Positions 27,116 to 40,439 of a stretch of DNA of 64,000 bases are shown one piece after another. The position numbers and the translations under genes are program-made. The notes below the pieces were generated by a model, which was given only the letters and a program-made list of their open reading frames with translations, was not told where the DNA came from and did no database searches. The stretch covers positions 1,017,127,343-1,017,191,342 of the forward strand of contig OY728159.1 in the NCBI GenBank assembly GCA_963277665.1. The letters run 5' to 3'. The DNA is from Viscum album (Eukaryota > Streptophyta > Magnoliopsida > Santalales > Viscaceae). How positions within the stretch are numbered: the first letter of the stretch is position 1; the number at the start of each line of letters is the position of its first letter.

Positions 27116-27439
27116 GTGCTGTAACAGCACATCATTGTAACAAAAACACACCAGATACCAACAAAACAAATCCCAATACATTATTTAAATGAAATGAAAT
27201 TTATAACACAAAAACAAGAAAAAAACCATATATTATAGAAATTTCAAACTTTGGTTCATATAAATACATAAATACAAATTATTATATACATTCAAAAACA
27301 TCAATGTTCCTTTTAATCCTAACCTGGATAATGTTATTGCTGAAAAAAAACCACCCATTATTGAGATAAATAATTCACAAAAATAATAAAACAATTTATA
27401 TGTTAGTAATAATATAAATAAATAAATTAAAAAAAAGTT

Positions 27440-28270
27440 AATTTTACTAAAATTGATGTCAATTTTAAATAAAAATACTCACTTAGAGTCATACCAGCCA
27501 CACTGTGCATCGGATTGAGGTGCGTCTAATTCATACACATCAAAAATAGAATATAGATCATTTTCCTAAATTATTTATACAATTTTAATTTGTTTTCTTA
27601 GTTTTGAGTAGGCCATTTGGCCTTTTTACTAAAATTGATGCTAATTTAAAATAAAAACATGAACTTATAGTCATATCGATCACATCGTGAATTAGATTGA
27701 GGTGAAGCTAATTCATGTATATCTTAAATAAATTATGGATCATTTTCTTAAAGTATAAAAACAATATGAATGTGTCAGTTCAGTTTTGAGTATGTTGGGT
27801 TTTTTTACTAAACTTGATATCAATTTTAAATAAAGATGCACTTAGATTCATACTGGTCATGTTGTACTTCAGATTGAGGTGAAGCTAATTCCTACATGTT
27901 CCAAATAACTTATGTATTTTTTTTGTAAATTATTAAAACAATATGAATGTGTTTTCTCAGTTTTGAGTACATCACTTGCCTTTTTTACTTAAATTTCATT
28001 TTAAACTTAAAAGGCACACTTTGACTCGTACAGATCTCATCATATATCAGTTTGATGTGAGACCAATTCACACACCTCACAAATTATTTATGAATAAATT
28101 CCCTAAATTATCAAGAAAATATAAGCACACTTTCTCAGTTCTTAGAGAGTAAAACATTTTAAAGTCAAATGTTTATTTTAAACTCATAACGGACACATTG
28201 ATTCAGTAGTCTTTTTTACTAAAATTAATGTAAATTTAAAAAAAAATACTTATAGTCATACCGGTCACAT
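27440..28270. repeat. About 180-bp tandem repeat, five degenerate copies
   Basis: TTTACTAAA starts at about 27443, 27625, 27804, 27984 and 28215 (intervals 182, 179, 180 and 231). Each is followed by CATACTGGTCACATC-like and CAGATTGAGGTGAAG-like phrases and ends with CAGTTTTGAGTA. The fourth copy holds about 50 extra bases. No coding potential was recognised. Confidence 0.75.
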
Positions 28271-28399
28271 CATGTGTCAGATTGAGGTTTGGTTGATTCC
28301 TAAACATCCCAATGTCTCAAAACAATCATAACTATCAATGTTACCACGATTTCTATTGACATTCTTTGTCAAACTGCCAACACTGCAAAAGTAGATTCG

Positions 28400-29710
28400 A
28401 AAAAACCACATCAAATCAAAAAAAATAATCCACCTATATAAGAAAATAATTATTATATGATTAATACTAATAAGAAATAAATTAAACATAATTATGAAAC
28501 AATAAATTAATTCTATGGAAAATGATTTTACTGTGAAAACATCAATATTACCTCTTTAATTGAGTAGAGGCAGCATTGTTTCTCCTCATGCAAAGGTAGT
28601 GGAGATAACTTGAAATAAAGTGATAAATGTACCACTGTATGGTTGAAATGGTTTTAAGGTAGAAGAGGCATGAAAGTTAGAATAGCACCCCAACTCAACA
28701 AAAATAATCCACCTGTATAAGAAAACAATTATTATGTGAGTAATACTAAAAATAAATAAATTAAAAATAAATATGAAATAATATATTAATTCTATGGACA
28801 ATTATTTTACTATGAAAACATATAGATTACATCTGTAATTGAACAGAGGTAGCATTGTTCCTCTTCCTACAAAGGAAATAGAGGTAACTTGAAAGAAAGT
28901 GATAAATGCATCATTGTAGGGGTGAAAAGGTTTTAAGGAAGAAGAATCATGAATGTTTGATAGGGCACCCCAACTTGAAAAAAATAATCCACCTATATAA
29001 GAAAAAAATTATTATGTGAGTAATACTAAAAAGAAATAAATTAATCATAAATATGAAACAATACATTAATTCTATAGAAAATGATTTTACAATGAAAACA
29101 TCAAGATTACCCCAGTAATTAAGTAGAGGCGGTGTTTTATCTCTTCCAACAAAGGCAATGGAGGTAACCAGAAATAAAATGATAAATGCACCATTATAAG
29201 GATGAAAAGGTTTAAAGGGAGAAGAAGCATGAAAGTTGGACAGATAACCCCAACTCAAACAAAAGAATCCACCTATATAAGAAAACATTTATTATGTGAG
29301 TAATAATAAAAATAAATAAATTAAACATAAATATGAAACAATAAATTAATTATATTAACAATGATTTTACTTTTAAAATATTAATATTGCCTCTCTAATT
29401 GAGCAGATGCAGCATCATTGTTCTTCCTATAAAGTTAGTAGAGGTAAATTGAAAGAAATTGATAAATGCACCACTACAGGGGTGAAAATGTTTTAAGGGA
29501 GAATAAGAATGAAAGTTGGATAGATCACCCCAACTCGAATAAAAGAATCCATGTATATAAGAAAAAAATTATTATGTGAGTAATACTAAAAAGAAATAAA
29601 TTAAATATAAATATGAAATAATAAATTAATTCTATGTAAAATGATTTTACTATGAAAATATCAAGATTACCTCTATGATTGAGAAGAGATAGCATCATTT
29701 CACTTCCTAG
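28400..29710. repeat. 280-bp tandem repeat, about 4.6 copies
   Basis: ATCCACCTATATAAGAAAA recurs at 28428, 28707, 28987, 29267 and 29547, spaced 279-280 bases. On the minus strand each unit reads TTCTTATATAG followed by GTGGATT..., then about 165 bases later a GTAAT donor-like site, so a unit looks like an exon with both splice sites. One frame is open in several copies (SNFHASSPLKPFHPY-like). It may be a tandemly duplicated exon of the element's accessory gene. Confidence 0.8.
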
Positions 29711-30132
29711 AAAGGAATGACACGTGGATAGAAATATTTTAAATTAAATGAACTCTACAAGGAATAATGAAAATTAAATCCACATTTAATTATATAATTT
29801 TTCGGTAAAATAGAGAAAGTATATCATAACATTACCTTTACATATTTCCAAAGGATTTTCTTCATTATAGTTTGTTCTTCCATCATGTGTAGGATACATT
29901 TTTTCATGAGTAATCAAAAATTTTAATTAGATTATTTTAATGTAATAGAGATCATATAATACTATGAGAAAAAACATAATATATTAATAAACACTTTTAC
30001 CTTCTCGTTGAACCCTCATTATTTTTTTAATGGTTTCAAGGATTTGGTTCCTCTATCGAGAATCCAAAACCCCTCTTTGTGGTCCCTTATAAATTACAAG
30101 ACATTGTCTTTATTGGGACCAACATGAACTGA

Positions 30133-33100
30133 TTATGATGTCCCAATGAAAGTGTCAACCTCTATTGAATTTTCATCTGACACAACATTTGTTTTAGTTT
30201 CCAGCAGGACAATCAACCAATTATTGTTTGTTGGATCAGAGACATAAAATAATTGCACTGCTTGTGATTCCATTATGAATAGATCATCTTTTTCACCTTC
30301 TATATTGAAATTCACCATCACAAAGCCAATTTCATCAAATTTCACTCCATTGGTATTTCCATCCCATTTGCAATGGAAAAGAAGCACTTAAAATGTTATA
30401 TAATCAAACTTGTATATCTGTTCTGTAATTCCAAATTGTGACATACTTGCATAAATTAGATTTTTATCCTTGGAACTAGATATGTGTATTACTTCAGCCA
30501 TAAGCATAACACAATTTTTTTCATTATACTGAAGTCATTGTGTTATTTTTTATAGAACATATAACCATTGATTACAAAACTAGTGTAAGATATAACATTT
30601 TTATGCAGTACTTTGACTATCCATTGAAGTCGTTTAGTAATTGAATTCGAATTTTCATATAACTCCTTATAAATTTTATCTATAAACCATCCTATAAACT
30701 ATTGATTATGTGTATTTGGTATCCATACTTCAGACATTGATGGATTAAAATCTCTCATAATTTATTTTTACGACTCAATGTAGAGATCAACATCTTCCCT
30801 ATTATGTAATATGTAAATATGTTATCAAGGTAATTGTAACAAAAAATCTTCTATAAATCCCTTCACCCATATGGAATTTATTGTGACAATACTTTGGGAG
30901 ACTGATGCTTTCAACATCTGATAGGTAATTGGTATAGAATTCAATAGCTTCTTCAATAATACATTGTTCTACAATACAACCTTCTGGTCAACTTCGATTC
31001 TTGACATAACCTTTAAAATATTCATATAATATTCAATGGGGAACATCCATATGTAATGGAAAGGACCACATATTTGAACCTCTCTGACCAATTGAACCAT
31101 CAATTGGACCAATACATCAAAGAATGATGGTGATAAGAACATATCTAATTTACATAATATGACTGCAATCTTCTTATTCATAATGGGAAACTTCTCTAGG
31201 TCTATAACTTTACTTCATATGGTTTTGAAAAAGAATCATAGTCTGGTTAATTTATGTCATACATTTTGAGGCGTAATGCAATGGAAAGAAATAGGTAGTA
31301 AATCTTGCATCAAAACATGACAGTCGTGTGATTTTATTCCTTGTAAGATCAAATTAGTCATTGACATGACATTATTGATATTTGATGAATACCCCTATAG
31401 AAATTTTACACTAGTAAGGAAAAGGAAAATTTTCAATTTTTCCTATCTAGATAGAGTGTAAGTTTTTTGAGGAAGAAAAGTCCTCATTTTACCCTTCACC
31501 GGTTCCAACTCTTCCCTTATACCCATTTCAATTAATTCCAACTTAGCCTTGATGTCAACTTTTATTTTTTTATTAACATTTAGTAATGTTCCAATAACAC
31601 TATCAAATACATTTTTTTCTAGATTCATGACATCAAGAAAATTTCTAACATACAAACAATTCCAATATGGTAATTCAAATAAAATTGATCTTATTCTTCT
31701 AACCTGATTTTGTAAGGTTTTTCAAAAATGGTTAACTAAAACTAGTATAAATATTTTTTACTTTTTTGTACATTTGATCTCCCATTACTAGATATAGTGT
31801 TGTACCATGTTTGATATTCCCATCGAATATTGTTATCTCGGATCAGTATTTATGTCATCGAGATAAAAAATCGGATGTCCTAAAAACACTATCCTTAAGG
31901 AATGTTTCAATCGAATAGAGTATGTGCATTTTTCACAAATGGGACACCCCAATGTTCCTATAATTCTATATCCTAATAAATTTCTAGAAGTGAGGAAGTC
32001 ATTTATAATTCCATAAAATGTAGCCATAAATGTGAATTCTTCACTTTTATGAGAATCATACATTGTAATATCTATATCCCACATCAATTTTGGATCTTCT
32101 ATCAATGGATCCAAATAGAAGTCAATATCATTATTAGGTTTCTTTGGTCCAGATATAGGAAGATTCAACATAATTTGTTTGTGTTTCATGCATAAATGTG
32201 GAGGAAAGTTATAATTTACCAACATGATGGGTCATATAATATAAGTATTACTCTATAAACCAAAATAATTTATTCCAAATATAGATAATGCAAGATGAAT
32301 GTTTCTCAGCTCATGTCCAAATTTAGGAAACTTGTAATCAATTTTATTCCACTGAGGAGAATCTACTGAATGGTGTAGGTTCTCATATTTAATTATTTTA
32401 TCTGCATTCCATGTTAATTTTTTCATATTTTCCTAACATCCATATAGTCTTCTAAACCATGGAATTATAGGAAAGTACCATATATATTTTGAAGGACTTG
32501 ATTCATTTTTCTTGTATCGATCTGCACCACACTTAGGGAATTTTATGAGTGATTCATGGTCCTTTCTAAACAATATGAAATAATTTGGAAAAGCATGTAT
32601 TTTTTTAGAGATCATATCCATTGAACGTAACATTAATTTAAAATCATATGTTTAGCATGGTTGTTCATTTTCTTCTGATAGCAGATATTTCAAAAGACCA
32701 AGTAGTTCTGTAAAGCTGGTGTCACTCCATCCACTATTAGCTTTCAAATTATATAACTTCAATACAGATAACAATGTTGTGTATTTTGTACAACCGGTGT
32801 ACAATTATTTCTTGGAATATATATTTAACTCCTTAAATAACTTTTTAAAATCACAAATGTAATCTTAAATTTCCATTTTCATTTATTTCATGAGATCTCC
32901 ATCATATTTTACAAATGTATTCATATCAAATGATTCATAAATCATAGTATCATCCCGATCGATGTCCACATTCAGTTTTACCCCATTTTTAGTCCAAAAA
33001 TGTATATCTTTGATCTATTTTGTGACAAATCAAATGTTTTCCTACTCTTCTAGACTAATTTTTCTTGAATTAAAACAAAATAAACACGGATATAGGATTT

Positions 33101-33195
33101 TAGAAGGGTCTTCTGAATGCTCTCTTGAAAACTTGATGAAATCTTTAACTCCATATTCATATTTGTTTTTCAAATGATTAGAATGCATCCATTTT
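30133..33195 (-). pseudogene. tnp2-type CACTA transposase, broken
   Basis: This is the transposase that cuts and moves CACTA elements. All domains of the family occur in order on the minus strand. The N-terminal Transpos_assoc domain is at about 33195-32960 (EYGVKDFIKFSREHSEDPSK, then PCLFC). The start of tnp2 is at 32633-32433 (FILFRKDHESL...CGADRYKK). The tnp2 core is at 32225-31833 (LISGPKKPNNDIDFYL-like, PLIEDPKLMW, then GCPICEK). At 31655-31443 are FLDVMNLEKNVFDSVIGTLL and EMGIREEL. GIKSHDCHVLMQDLLPI is at about 31340-31290. DUF4218 is at 31181-30970 (ILCKLDMFLSPSFFDVLVQL) and DUF4216 at 30387-30133 (ESQAVQLFYVSDPTNNNW). The pieces lie in different frames with stops between them, so several frameshifts and nonsense changes have accumulated and no full protein can be made. 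Introns were not mapped. Confidence 0.85.
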
Positions 33196-33199
33196 CAGT

Positions 33200-34339
33200 T
33201 CATATCCATCCTATTAGGTTCATAAAATATTAATTATATACAATTTATAAATAATTACACATAAGATATTCATTATCAAAAGTGAAAATTATAGACAATT
33301 CTAATAAGGGAAACTCAACATTTGATTGTTTCAAAGAATTTCAGTATGTTGAAGAAAATGGCTAATTGAATTTAAGAAAGTAATTACTCCACATCAAATA
33401 TTTCTTAAATCCCCTAAACAAATGAAAATATAATATAGGAAATTAAGGTGTAATAAGATACTCAAATATGATAAAGAAGAATAATAAACTCTCATTCAAT
33501 CAACTAGAAGATATAAAACTATATTGGAATAAGTTTTATAGAAACCTAAGGAATCATTACATTTAATATTAATGGTATATCAATATTTGAAAACATATAA
33601 AGTCTATAGGGATGTTATATCACCACACATACCCATCCTAAGAAAATTTAAGGTATTCCAATTTGATATAAAATTAGCATCTACTAATGGATTACATGAA
33701 TAGGAAGTTTACACAAAACAAACAGATAGTTTTCTCATTCTGTAATATGAGAATAATGTTTGTAAATAGACAAAGGTGATGTATGAATTGAAATAAAAAC
33801 TAAGATCTTGCTGTTGAAATTTAGATAAATTATTAAAGAAACTTTAATTTAAAAAATAAGGAATTGATCATAATCATTACATAAAAAATAATTTTATGGA
33901 TATACTGAAAATTTTTAGCAATGTAGATGACATAATATTTAGAGGTTCAAGGGATGAATGATGATGATAATTTTCTTCATTAACAATGACCAATGTTTAA
34001 ATGTTGATGATTAGTGAGTTTACATTTTCCTTAGTTGATAGACGACTCATGGAATTCATGCGATATTTATTTCCCAATCCATGTATGTGAGGGAAGTGTT
34101 TTATAGATTTCCAAAGGAATATTGAAAACCAATGTTGACACCCATTGAAAATTGAATAAAATTTTCAAATGTTGTGGATGTAATTCCAATCTATATCATG
34201 TAGTTTGGGAGATTCATTATAAGCCAAATTTTTTATAGTAAAAAGGTTTTACATACTATTTTTCTACATGTCATATAGCTAGGTATCCAAGTGATTCCCT
34301 TGAAATCCACTTGTATTTGTTAAATAAATACTCAAAAAG
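33200..34339. other. CACTA sequence 5' of tnp2, no gene seen
   Basis: AT-rich DNA between the start of tnp2 and the LINE insertion. It would be leader or intron of the element. No motif was recognised. Confidence 0.45.
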
Positions 34340-37300
34340 GGAACCACATGGTTATGACCATTCATGCGGACCATACCCCACCTTGGACCTTTGTGGGATT
34401 CTATGGTTGGTCCTCCCTTAATGAGAAGTATAAATCTTGGGATCTTATCGGCCAGTTGAGACACGATCTGTCGAGCCCTATCCTCTTTAGTGGTGATTTC
34501 AATGAGATTATATATCATAAGGAAAAAAGAGGTGGAGCCTTTCGGCCCTCGATGTCAATGTAAAATTTTAAGAATGCGATATACACAGCAAACCTGGTCG
34601 ACCTGGGATATGCGGGAAATCCATTCACATGGTTCTGGGGTAATATGGATGAAACCTGCATCGCTGAGTGGCTCAAAAGATTTTTGGGTTCATCGGATTG
34701 GACAAATATCTTCAGCATGTTTCACATCAGTCACCTGATGCTCAACTGCTCGGACCACTGCCCAATTGTCATCGACTGTGCTCAAAGCAATCAAAGTATG
34801 AAATCTAGGAGACCCTTTAGATTTGAAAGCTTCTGGTCAAAAGACAATGAGTGCAAATATGTTATCCAATCAAGCTGGAAGAGTAACTCTACAGACGTCA
34901 GATCCAATCTGCAACAGGTCACATCCGATCTGAGGTCTTAGAGCATTAATAAATTCCGCCATCCCGATAGGCACTGCAAATTCCTTAAAATGAAGTTGTA
35001 TGACCTTCTCGACCAACCCCCGTCCAATTATAATCTCTCTAAAATTGGAGCCACTCAAAGGGAGCTTGATGAAGCACTGTGCACTAAGGAGATCTTCTGG
35101 GCTATATGGGCATGGGATACCCACATTGAGGAAGGGGATGCTAACACTTGATATTTTCATCAGAAAGCATCTAGTAGGCGACGGAAAAATTTTATATCTT
35201 TCATCTCATAGCCAGATTGTAGAAAATTTTCCAACACAGATGGAATTGAAGAGGCCATTTCCAGCTACTTTCATAACCTCTTTTCTATAGGAAACCCTTA
35301 CATTTCCCCTGAAGTTGAGGAGTTCATCAGACCGGTGATTACCGAAGATATCAATAGGCAGCTTTCCAAAGATGTGATGGATGATGAAATTCATCTGGCT
35401 CTGAAACAGATCCACCCTAATAAGGCCCTGAGCCAGACGAATTCCACGCACTCTTCTTTAAACAATACTGGCATATTATTGGCCCCGACATTTGCAACCT
35501 TATGAATATAATTTGGGATGGGAAACCAAACATTTCTGACATCAATGAAAATGTCCTCATCCTTATTCCAAAAATTAAGAAACCTCTTGTGGTCCCCGAT
35601 TTTAGACCTATCAGCCTATGCAATATCTCCTACAAGATCTTCTCTAAGATTTTGGTTAATCGGCTGCACACTTGGTTACCAAACATCATCTCAGAGAATC
35701 ATAGCACCTTCATGGATAAGAGACTGATCACTGATAATGCAATTGTCACCCATAAAGTTTACCACTCGATGAAAACACGCTCCACTGCAAAAAGAGGAAC
35801 CATGGCTTGGAAACTGGATATGACCAAATCTTACAATAAAGTGGAATGGCCTTTCCTCAGAGTCGTGATGCAAAAAATGGGCTTCTGCACCAAATGGATA
35901 GATATGGTCATGCACTGTGTCTCTTCTATCTCCTTCCAAATTAATGTCAATGGGGTGCTCACCCAAGGCTTCACCCTAACCCACGACTTACGCCAGGGAG
36001 ATCCTCTCTCCCCCTTTCTCTTTATCTTGGTGGTTGATGTTTTCTCTAACCTTATTTCCAGGGCTGCATCCTCTCATAAAATCCATGGGGAAAAGGTCTT
36101 TCGTACAAGCCCACTGGTGTCTCATCTCTTATTTGTAGATGATTTTCTCCTTTTCTCCAGATAAACCAATGATGAGTGTCGTGCGATCGGCCATGTGATC
36201 CAACAATATGAGAGGGCCTCCGGTTAGTCTATCAATTATGGAAAGTCGGAAATTTCATTCAGCGCTGGGGTTCCTCCATCCAAAAAAGAAGAACTATGAA
36301 CCATTGTAAGAATTCATATGGTCGTGAAGCATCAGAAGTACCTCAGGCTTCATATGGTCATTGGTCGCTCCAAAAAAAATCTTTGCATCTATGTTGGACC
36401 GGATTGAGAAAAAAATTCAAGGTTGGAGCCCAAAAAGAATTTCCAAAGCCGGCAAGGAGACCCTTATTAAAGCTGCCCTCTAATCCATCCCCAGCTATTT
36501 CATGTCCCTCTTTAAGCTTCTTACTACTGTAGTCAATCAGATACATGCACGCAAATCCAATTTCTAGTGGGGAACAAATAATGTGAGGAATCGAACCCAC
36601 TGGATAGCTTGGGAGAACCTATGCGTACCTAAATCTGAAGGTGGAATGAGATTCCAGGACGTTTTTCAATTCAATGATGCACTGCTGGCTAAGCAAGGTT
36701 GGCGCCTTTTGAACCACCCATCTTCTATGTGTGCGCGTGTTCTCCATGAAAAATACTTCCCCCACAAGTACTTCAAGGATTCCTCTCTTGGCCCTCGTCC
36801 TAGCTTCTTCTAGAGAAGTATCTGGGGTGCCCGTTGTCTCCTAGAAAAAGGGTTGGGATGGAGGATTGGGAATGGCTCAATAGTTAACATTCAGAACGAT
36901 CCCTGGATGATTGAAAAGGAAGGTGTACGGGCATCGTCCCCTACCCAACCAGGCTTTGAAGATGCCACTTTCAGATGCCTTTTTGATGATCAGGGGATTG
37001 GGTGTTGCATGGAAAGATTACACGCATGGTTTAATGAAAGAGATAAAAAATTATCCTGAGTATCCCCTGTGTTCCAGACGTCAACCCCGACCATCTCTTT
37101 TGTATCCACGACCTCTCTGGAGCCTATACGATGAAATCTGGTTACCAGCTTGCTATTGGCACTCAGGATGACGTGAGGGAAGGGGGCCCGAAAATCTATT
37201 TGGAAACTCAATGTCCCCCAAAAAATCCACCACTTTTGGTGGAAGGTATGCAAGGTCACCCTCCCTACCATGAGCCTTCTCACCTTCCGGCATATTTCCA

Positions 37301-38168
37301 GTGACACGTTCTACCCCTTCTGCCCAAATGTCCTAGAATCTCCCTTTCACACTATCATCCAATGCCCAGGGGAAAAGAAGATTTGGAGGAAATGGATATC
37401 TTCAACAGACTCCTCACTGATCATGGGCCCCGACCTCCTCTCTCTCCTAATGCGATGGTGCTCCTCCTTCTCGTCAGCTGAAGTGGGCTCTCTTTGTATC
37501 ATTTCCTGGATCATTTGGGTCCTCCGCAATGATGCCATTTTCAACCATGTTAACAAAACTCCCAATTTTTGGATTTAACGGGCCTCTTTTGTGGTTTGAG
37601 GGATTGTAGCACCACAATGGACATCATACTCCTTCTAAAATCCCCTCCTTTTCCTCCCTTTAGAACCCGCCCCCAGAAGGGATTATCAAGATTAATGTGG
37701 ATGCGTCTCTCCCCAAGGATGGTCATGTTTCCCTTGTCCTACTAGCCCGTAACCATCTTGGTCAAATCAATGCAGCCAAACACGAGTCACATCACGTATT
37801 TTGGGAACCGATGGTTGTTGAGGCTGCCGCCATCCTCGCCGGAATGATGCTCAATGTTGATTGTGGATGGGACAAAATTATCATCGAATTGGACTGCCTC
37901 ACAATTATCAATGCCATCAACCTCAACGAAGACGGCGGACTCCAATCCTTTGGGTCCCTCACTAGGAAAATCTTGTCCAGCTGGCACTGCTTTTCTTACT
38001 GCACCTTCTCCTTTACCAAAAGGAAAGAGAACAAGGTTTCCCATCAACTAGCAGCAGCTGGTCCCTTTGATGTCAACCAGCTCTGGTTGTACCATTTTCC
38101 TTCATGGCTTCGTGCTTGTACGTCAGCTGACTTTCATCATTAATGAACCCATCTTTTATCAAAAAAAA
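34340..38168 (+). mobile_element. 5'-truncated L1-type LINE inserted in the CACTA element
   Basis: It is a plus-strand copy opposite to tnp2. It begins inside the endonuclease domain and ends with TTTTATC and a run of eight A, the usual plant LINE 3' end. Its base composition is clearly less AT-rich than the host element, which suggests a later insertion. I could not identify a convincing target-site duplication. A short AAAAAGGG-like match at both edges is too weak to use. Confidence 0.85.
34348..38143 (+). pseudogene. LINE ORF2 pseudogene: endonuclease, reverse transcriptase, RNase H
   Basis: ORF2 nicks target DNA and reverse-transcribes LINE RNA at the nick. Endonuclease remains are at 34348-34941: SGDFNEIIYHKEKRGG, then DLGYAGNPFTWFW and SDHCPIVID. 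Reverse transcriptase is at 35502-36164: LIPKIKKP...DFRPISLCN, KLDMTKSYNKVEW, RQGDPLSPFLFIL and FVDDFLLFSR. The second aspartate of the usual SKAYDRVEW motif is asparagine, and FADD has become FVDD. The stretch 36200-37570 holds the connecting and zinc-binding part (GGMRFQDVFQFNDALLAKQGW; WRIGNGSIVNIQNDPWM). A plant-type RNase H (RVT_3) lies at about 37682-38143: INVDAS, VEAAAILAGM, IELDCLTIINAIN, ending with a stop. Frames change at least five times and stops interrupt several segments, so it is inactive. The endonuclease N-terminus and ORF1 are missing through 5' truncation. Confidence 0.88.
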
Positions 38169-39164
38169 GGGGGTATAAATTCTTGAAAATATACATTTAC
38201 GAGCAAGAAATTATAATGTCTTATAGTGGTATATAGGTCTCAAAAAAAGTGGTATAACTATAAAGGGGTGATCTAAAAATGATGGTTTTTTTGTAAATTA
38301 TTGAGAGAGGTGGAGTAGGATGATGATGAAAAATTATAATATAGTTATAAAGTTGAATTAATCTAAAGAGGGAGAAAAATAAAATGGATTTCTTTTAAGT
38401 ATAGAGACATATGAAGTTGGATTATTGAGAAAAGGTACAACACATTTAACAATAGATATAGTTTCCAAAACAAACCCAAGAGAAACATATATAAAACACC
38501 TAAGATGGTCCATGATAGTTTTCAAGGGATATTCTATATCCCTCTTGGGCTAGAAAAAAGCACCAGGAAATGAAAAAAAAACACCGTGGGAATGATTTGG
38601 ACCAAAAATAAATAAAAATAGTAGAAAGAAAATTCAAATAAAAAATTCCATGATGCATCCATTCATTAGATTCCCACACTAGCCCAGAATATCTATGATG
38701 TCTTTAGGCAATCAATTTGGGAAATGTAAACAAAATAAAACAACCAACTATACTCTATGTGACTTCATGTGTCACCATCGAGTCCAGAAACAATAAACTC
38801 TCTATGTGTGACCAAGAGTTGAATCAAAATTGGAAAATGAGAAAATAAAAAGGCCTACCACACTAGTATACAGTCACTAGACAACAAATAACTACATCAT
38901 TGAAGAATAAATTAAAAAATGAAACCACAAATACACAAATAAAATTTTAAGGAATACCTCACTGGGTTTAAGAAAATATAAAACCATCTAGGGAAACCCC
39001 AACTTCAATCGAACATTGGATGTCATATGAGATATTCTAGAGGCAGTTGAGTGGTGTGATTTGAGGTTTGATTCACTGAGGAGGAGCGCCAGTAATGGGT
39101 GGCTTCCATGAAAAGCTTTTGATATCATGATGGGCTCCCAAATGGTTGGGATTTTTTAATTAGA
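38169..39164. other. CACTA sequence right of the LINE, no gene seen
   Basis: This is interior of the transposon. A slightly GC-richer patch at about 39050-39140 precedes the subterminal repeats and might contain a first exon, but no splice site was chosen. Confidence 0.4.
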
Positions 39165-39435
39165 TTGTGACACTTTTATCAGTTCTTATTACTTAAGTGC
39201 TGATAAAAGGACTCTTTATTATCACTTTTTTAGCACTGATAAAGGTAGGTCTTTATCAGTGATAAAAAAGTGCTGAAAAAATCAATCTTTATCAGTGCTA
39301 AAATTATATCATAGATAAATGTTAATTTTTTCAGCACTCTTTTTATCACTAATAAATCCTCATCTTTATCAACACGAAAAAAGTGTTGATAAAGATGCTT
39401 ATATCTACACTTATTACTTAAGTGCTGATAAAGGA
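39165..39435. repeat. Inner subterminal repeat block, right side of the CACTA element
   Basis: Exact and degenerate copies of TTTATCAGTGCTAAAA and its complement TTTTAGCACTGATAAAG repeat in both orientations. The family is the same as at the left end, but this block lies more than 1.3 kb inside the right terminus. Confidence 0.75.
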
Positions 39436-40435
39436 TTTATAATTATAATTATAAATAAAATAATTAAATATTTATATATACATAATAAATATATATAAAT
39501 ATAAATATAATAAATATATTCCTTTTTAAATATATTTATTATAATTTTATAATTATTTATTTACAATTATAGAGATATTTTTTAAAAATAATATTTATAT
39601 CCTTATATATATATATTTATATAATTAGACATAAATATATATTTAATAAATATATATATTTAGTAAATTTATTCATTATTTAAGTAAATTTATTATAAAT
39701 TTAATAATTTTTTAAATATATATAATTATTTATTTATAATTATATAAATACTTTTAAAAAATATTATTTATTTATAATTATAAATATATAATTGTATAAA
39801 TATAGTAAATGTACATTTATAAATATTTTTATTTATAAATATTTTTTTACAAATATATTTTTAACATTATTAATGATTATCTAAATTTAAGTGTAAGAAT
39901 ATATGTTAAAATGAGTGAAATTGAATAAATTAAGAATAAGTACACTTTAACAATATTGAAAAAATGGATATGTTTTATTTGTGTGCATTGTATATAAAAA
40001 TAAATTAATTACATATATGTTAAATCAATATAATACAGATTTCATCTATATATGTTAAATTGAAAAATCAAACAACATTTAATTATATGTCAAGTACTAT
40101 GAAATTAGTTAATATTTTAAATTCATATTAATTTTTAATTATAAACCACTCTTCAATTAATATATGACTATTTAATGTAAAGAGCGTAAATATTTTGTAA
40201 TATATAAATCATATTTATATAAGTTAATATATATCTATATATTTAATATATACAAATTAATAACATTAATTATTATAATTATCTAATTAATAAAATGTTT
40301 AATATTTAATAATGTATTATAAATTTATTCTTTTTGATCAACAATTATTTAATTAATAAAATTTGTAATATTTTTTTAAAAAACTCATTTTTTTATTTTT
40401 TATTTTTTTTATTTCATTATTTCATTTTATTTATT
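39436..40435. repeat. Extremely AT-rich low-complexity island
   Basis: One kilobase of TATATA, TTTATAATTAT and AAATATAT runs, almost without G or C, separates two blocks of the same subterminal repeat. Confidence 0.7.
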
Positions 40436-40439
40436 CAGG

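Noticed and set aside
34330..38175. LINE target-site duplication AAAAAGGG
   Set aside because: The match overlaps the poly(A) tail and is too short and low in complexity to support.
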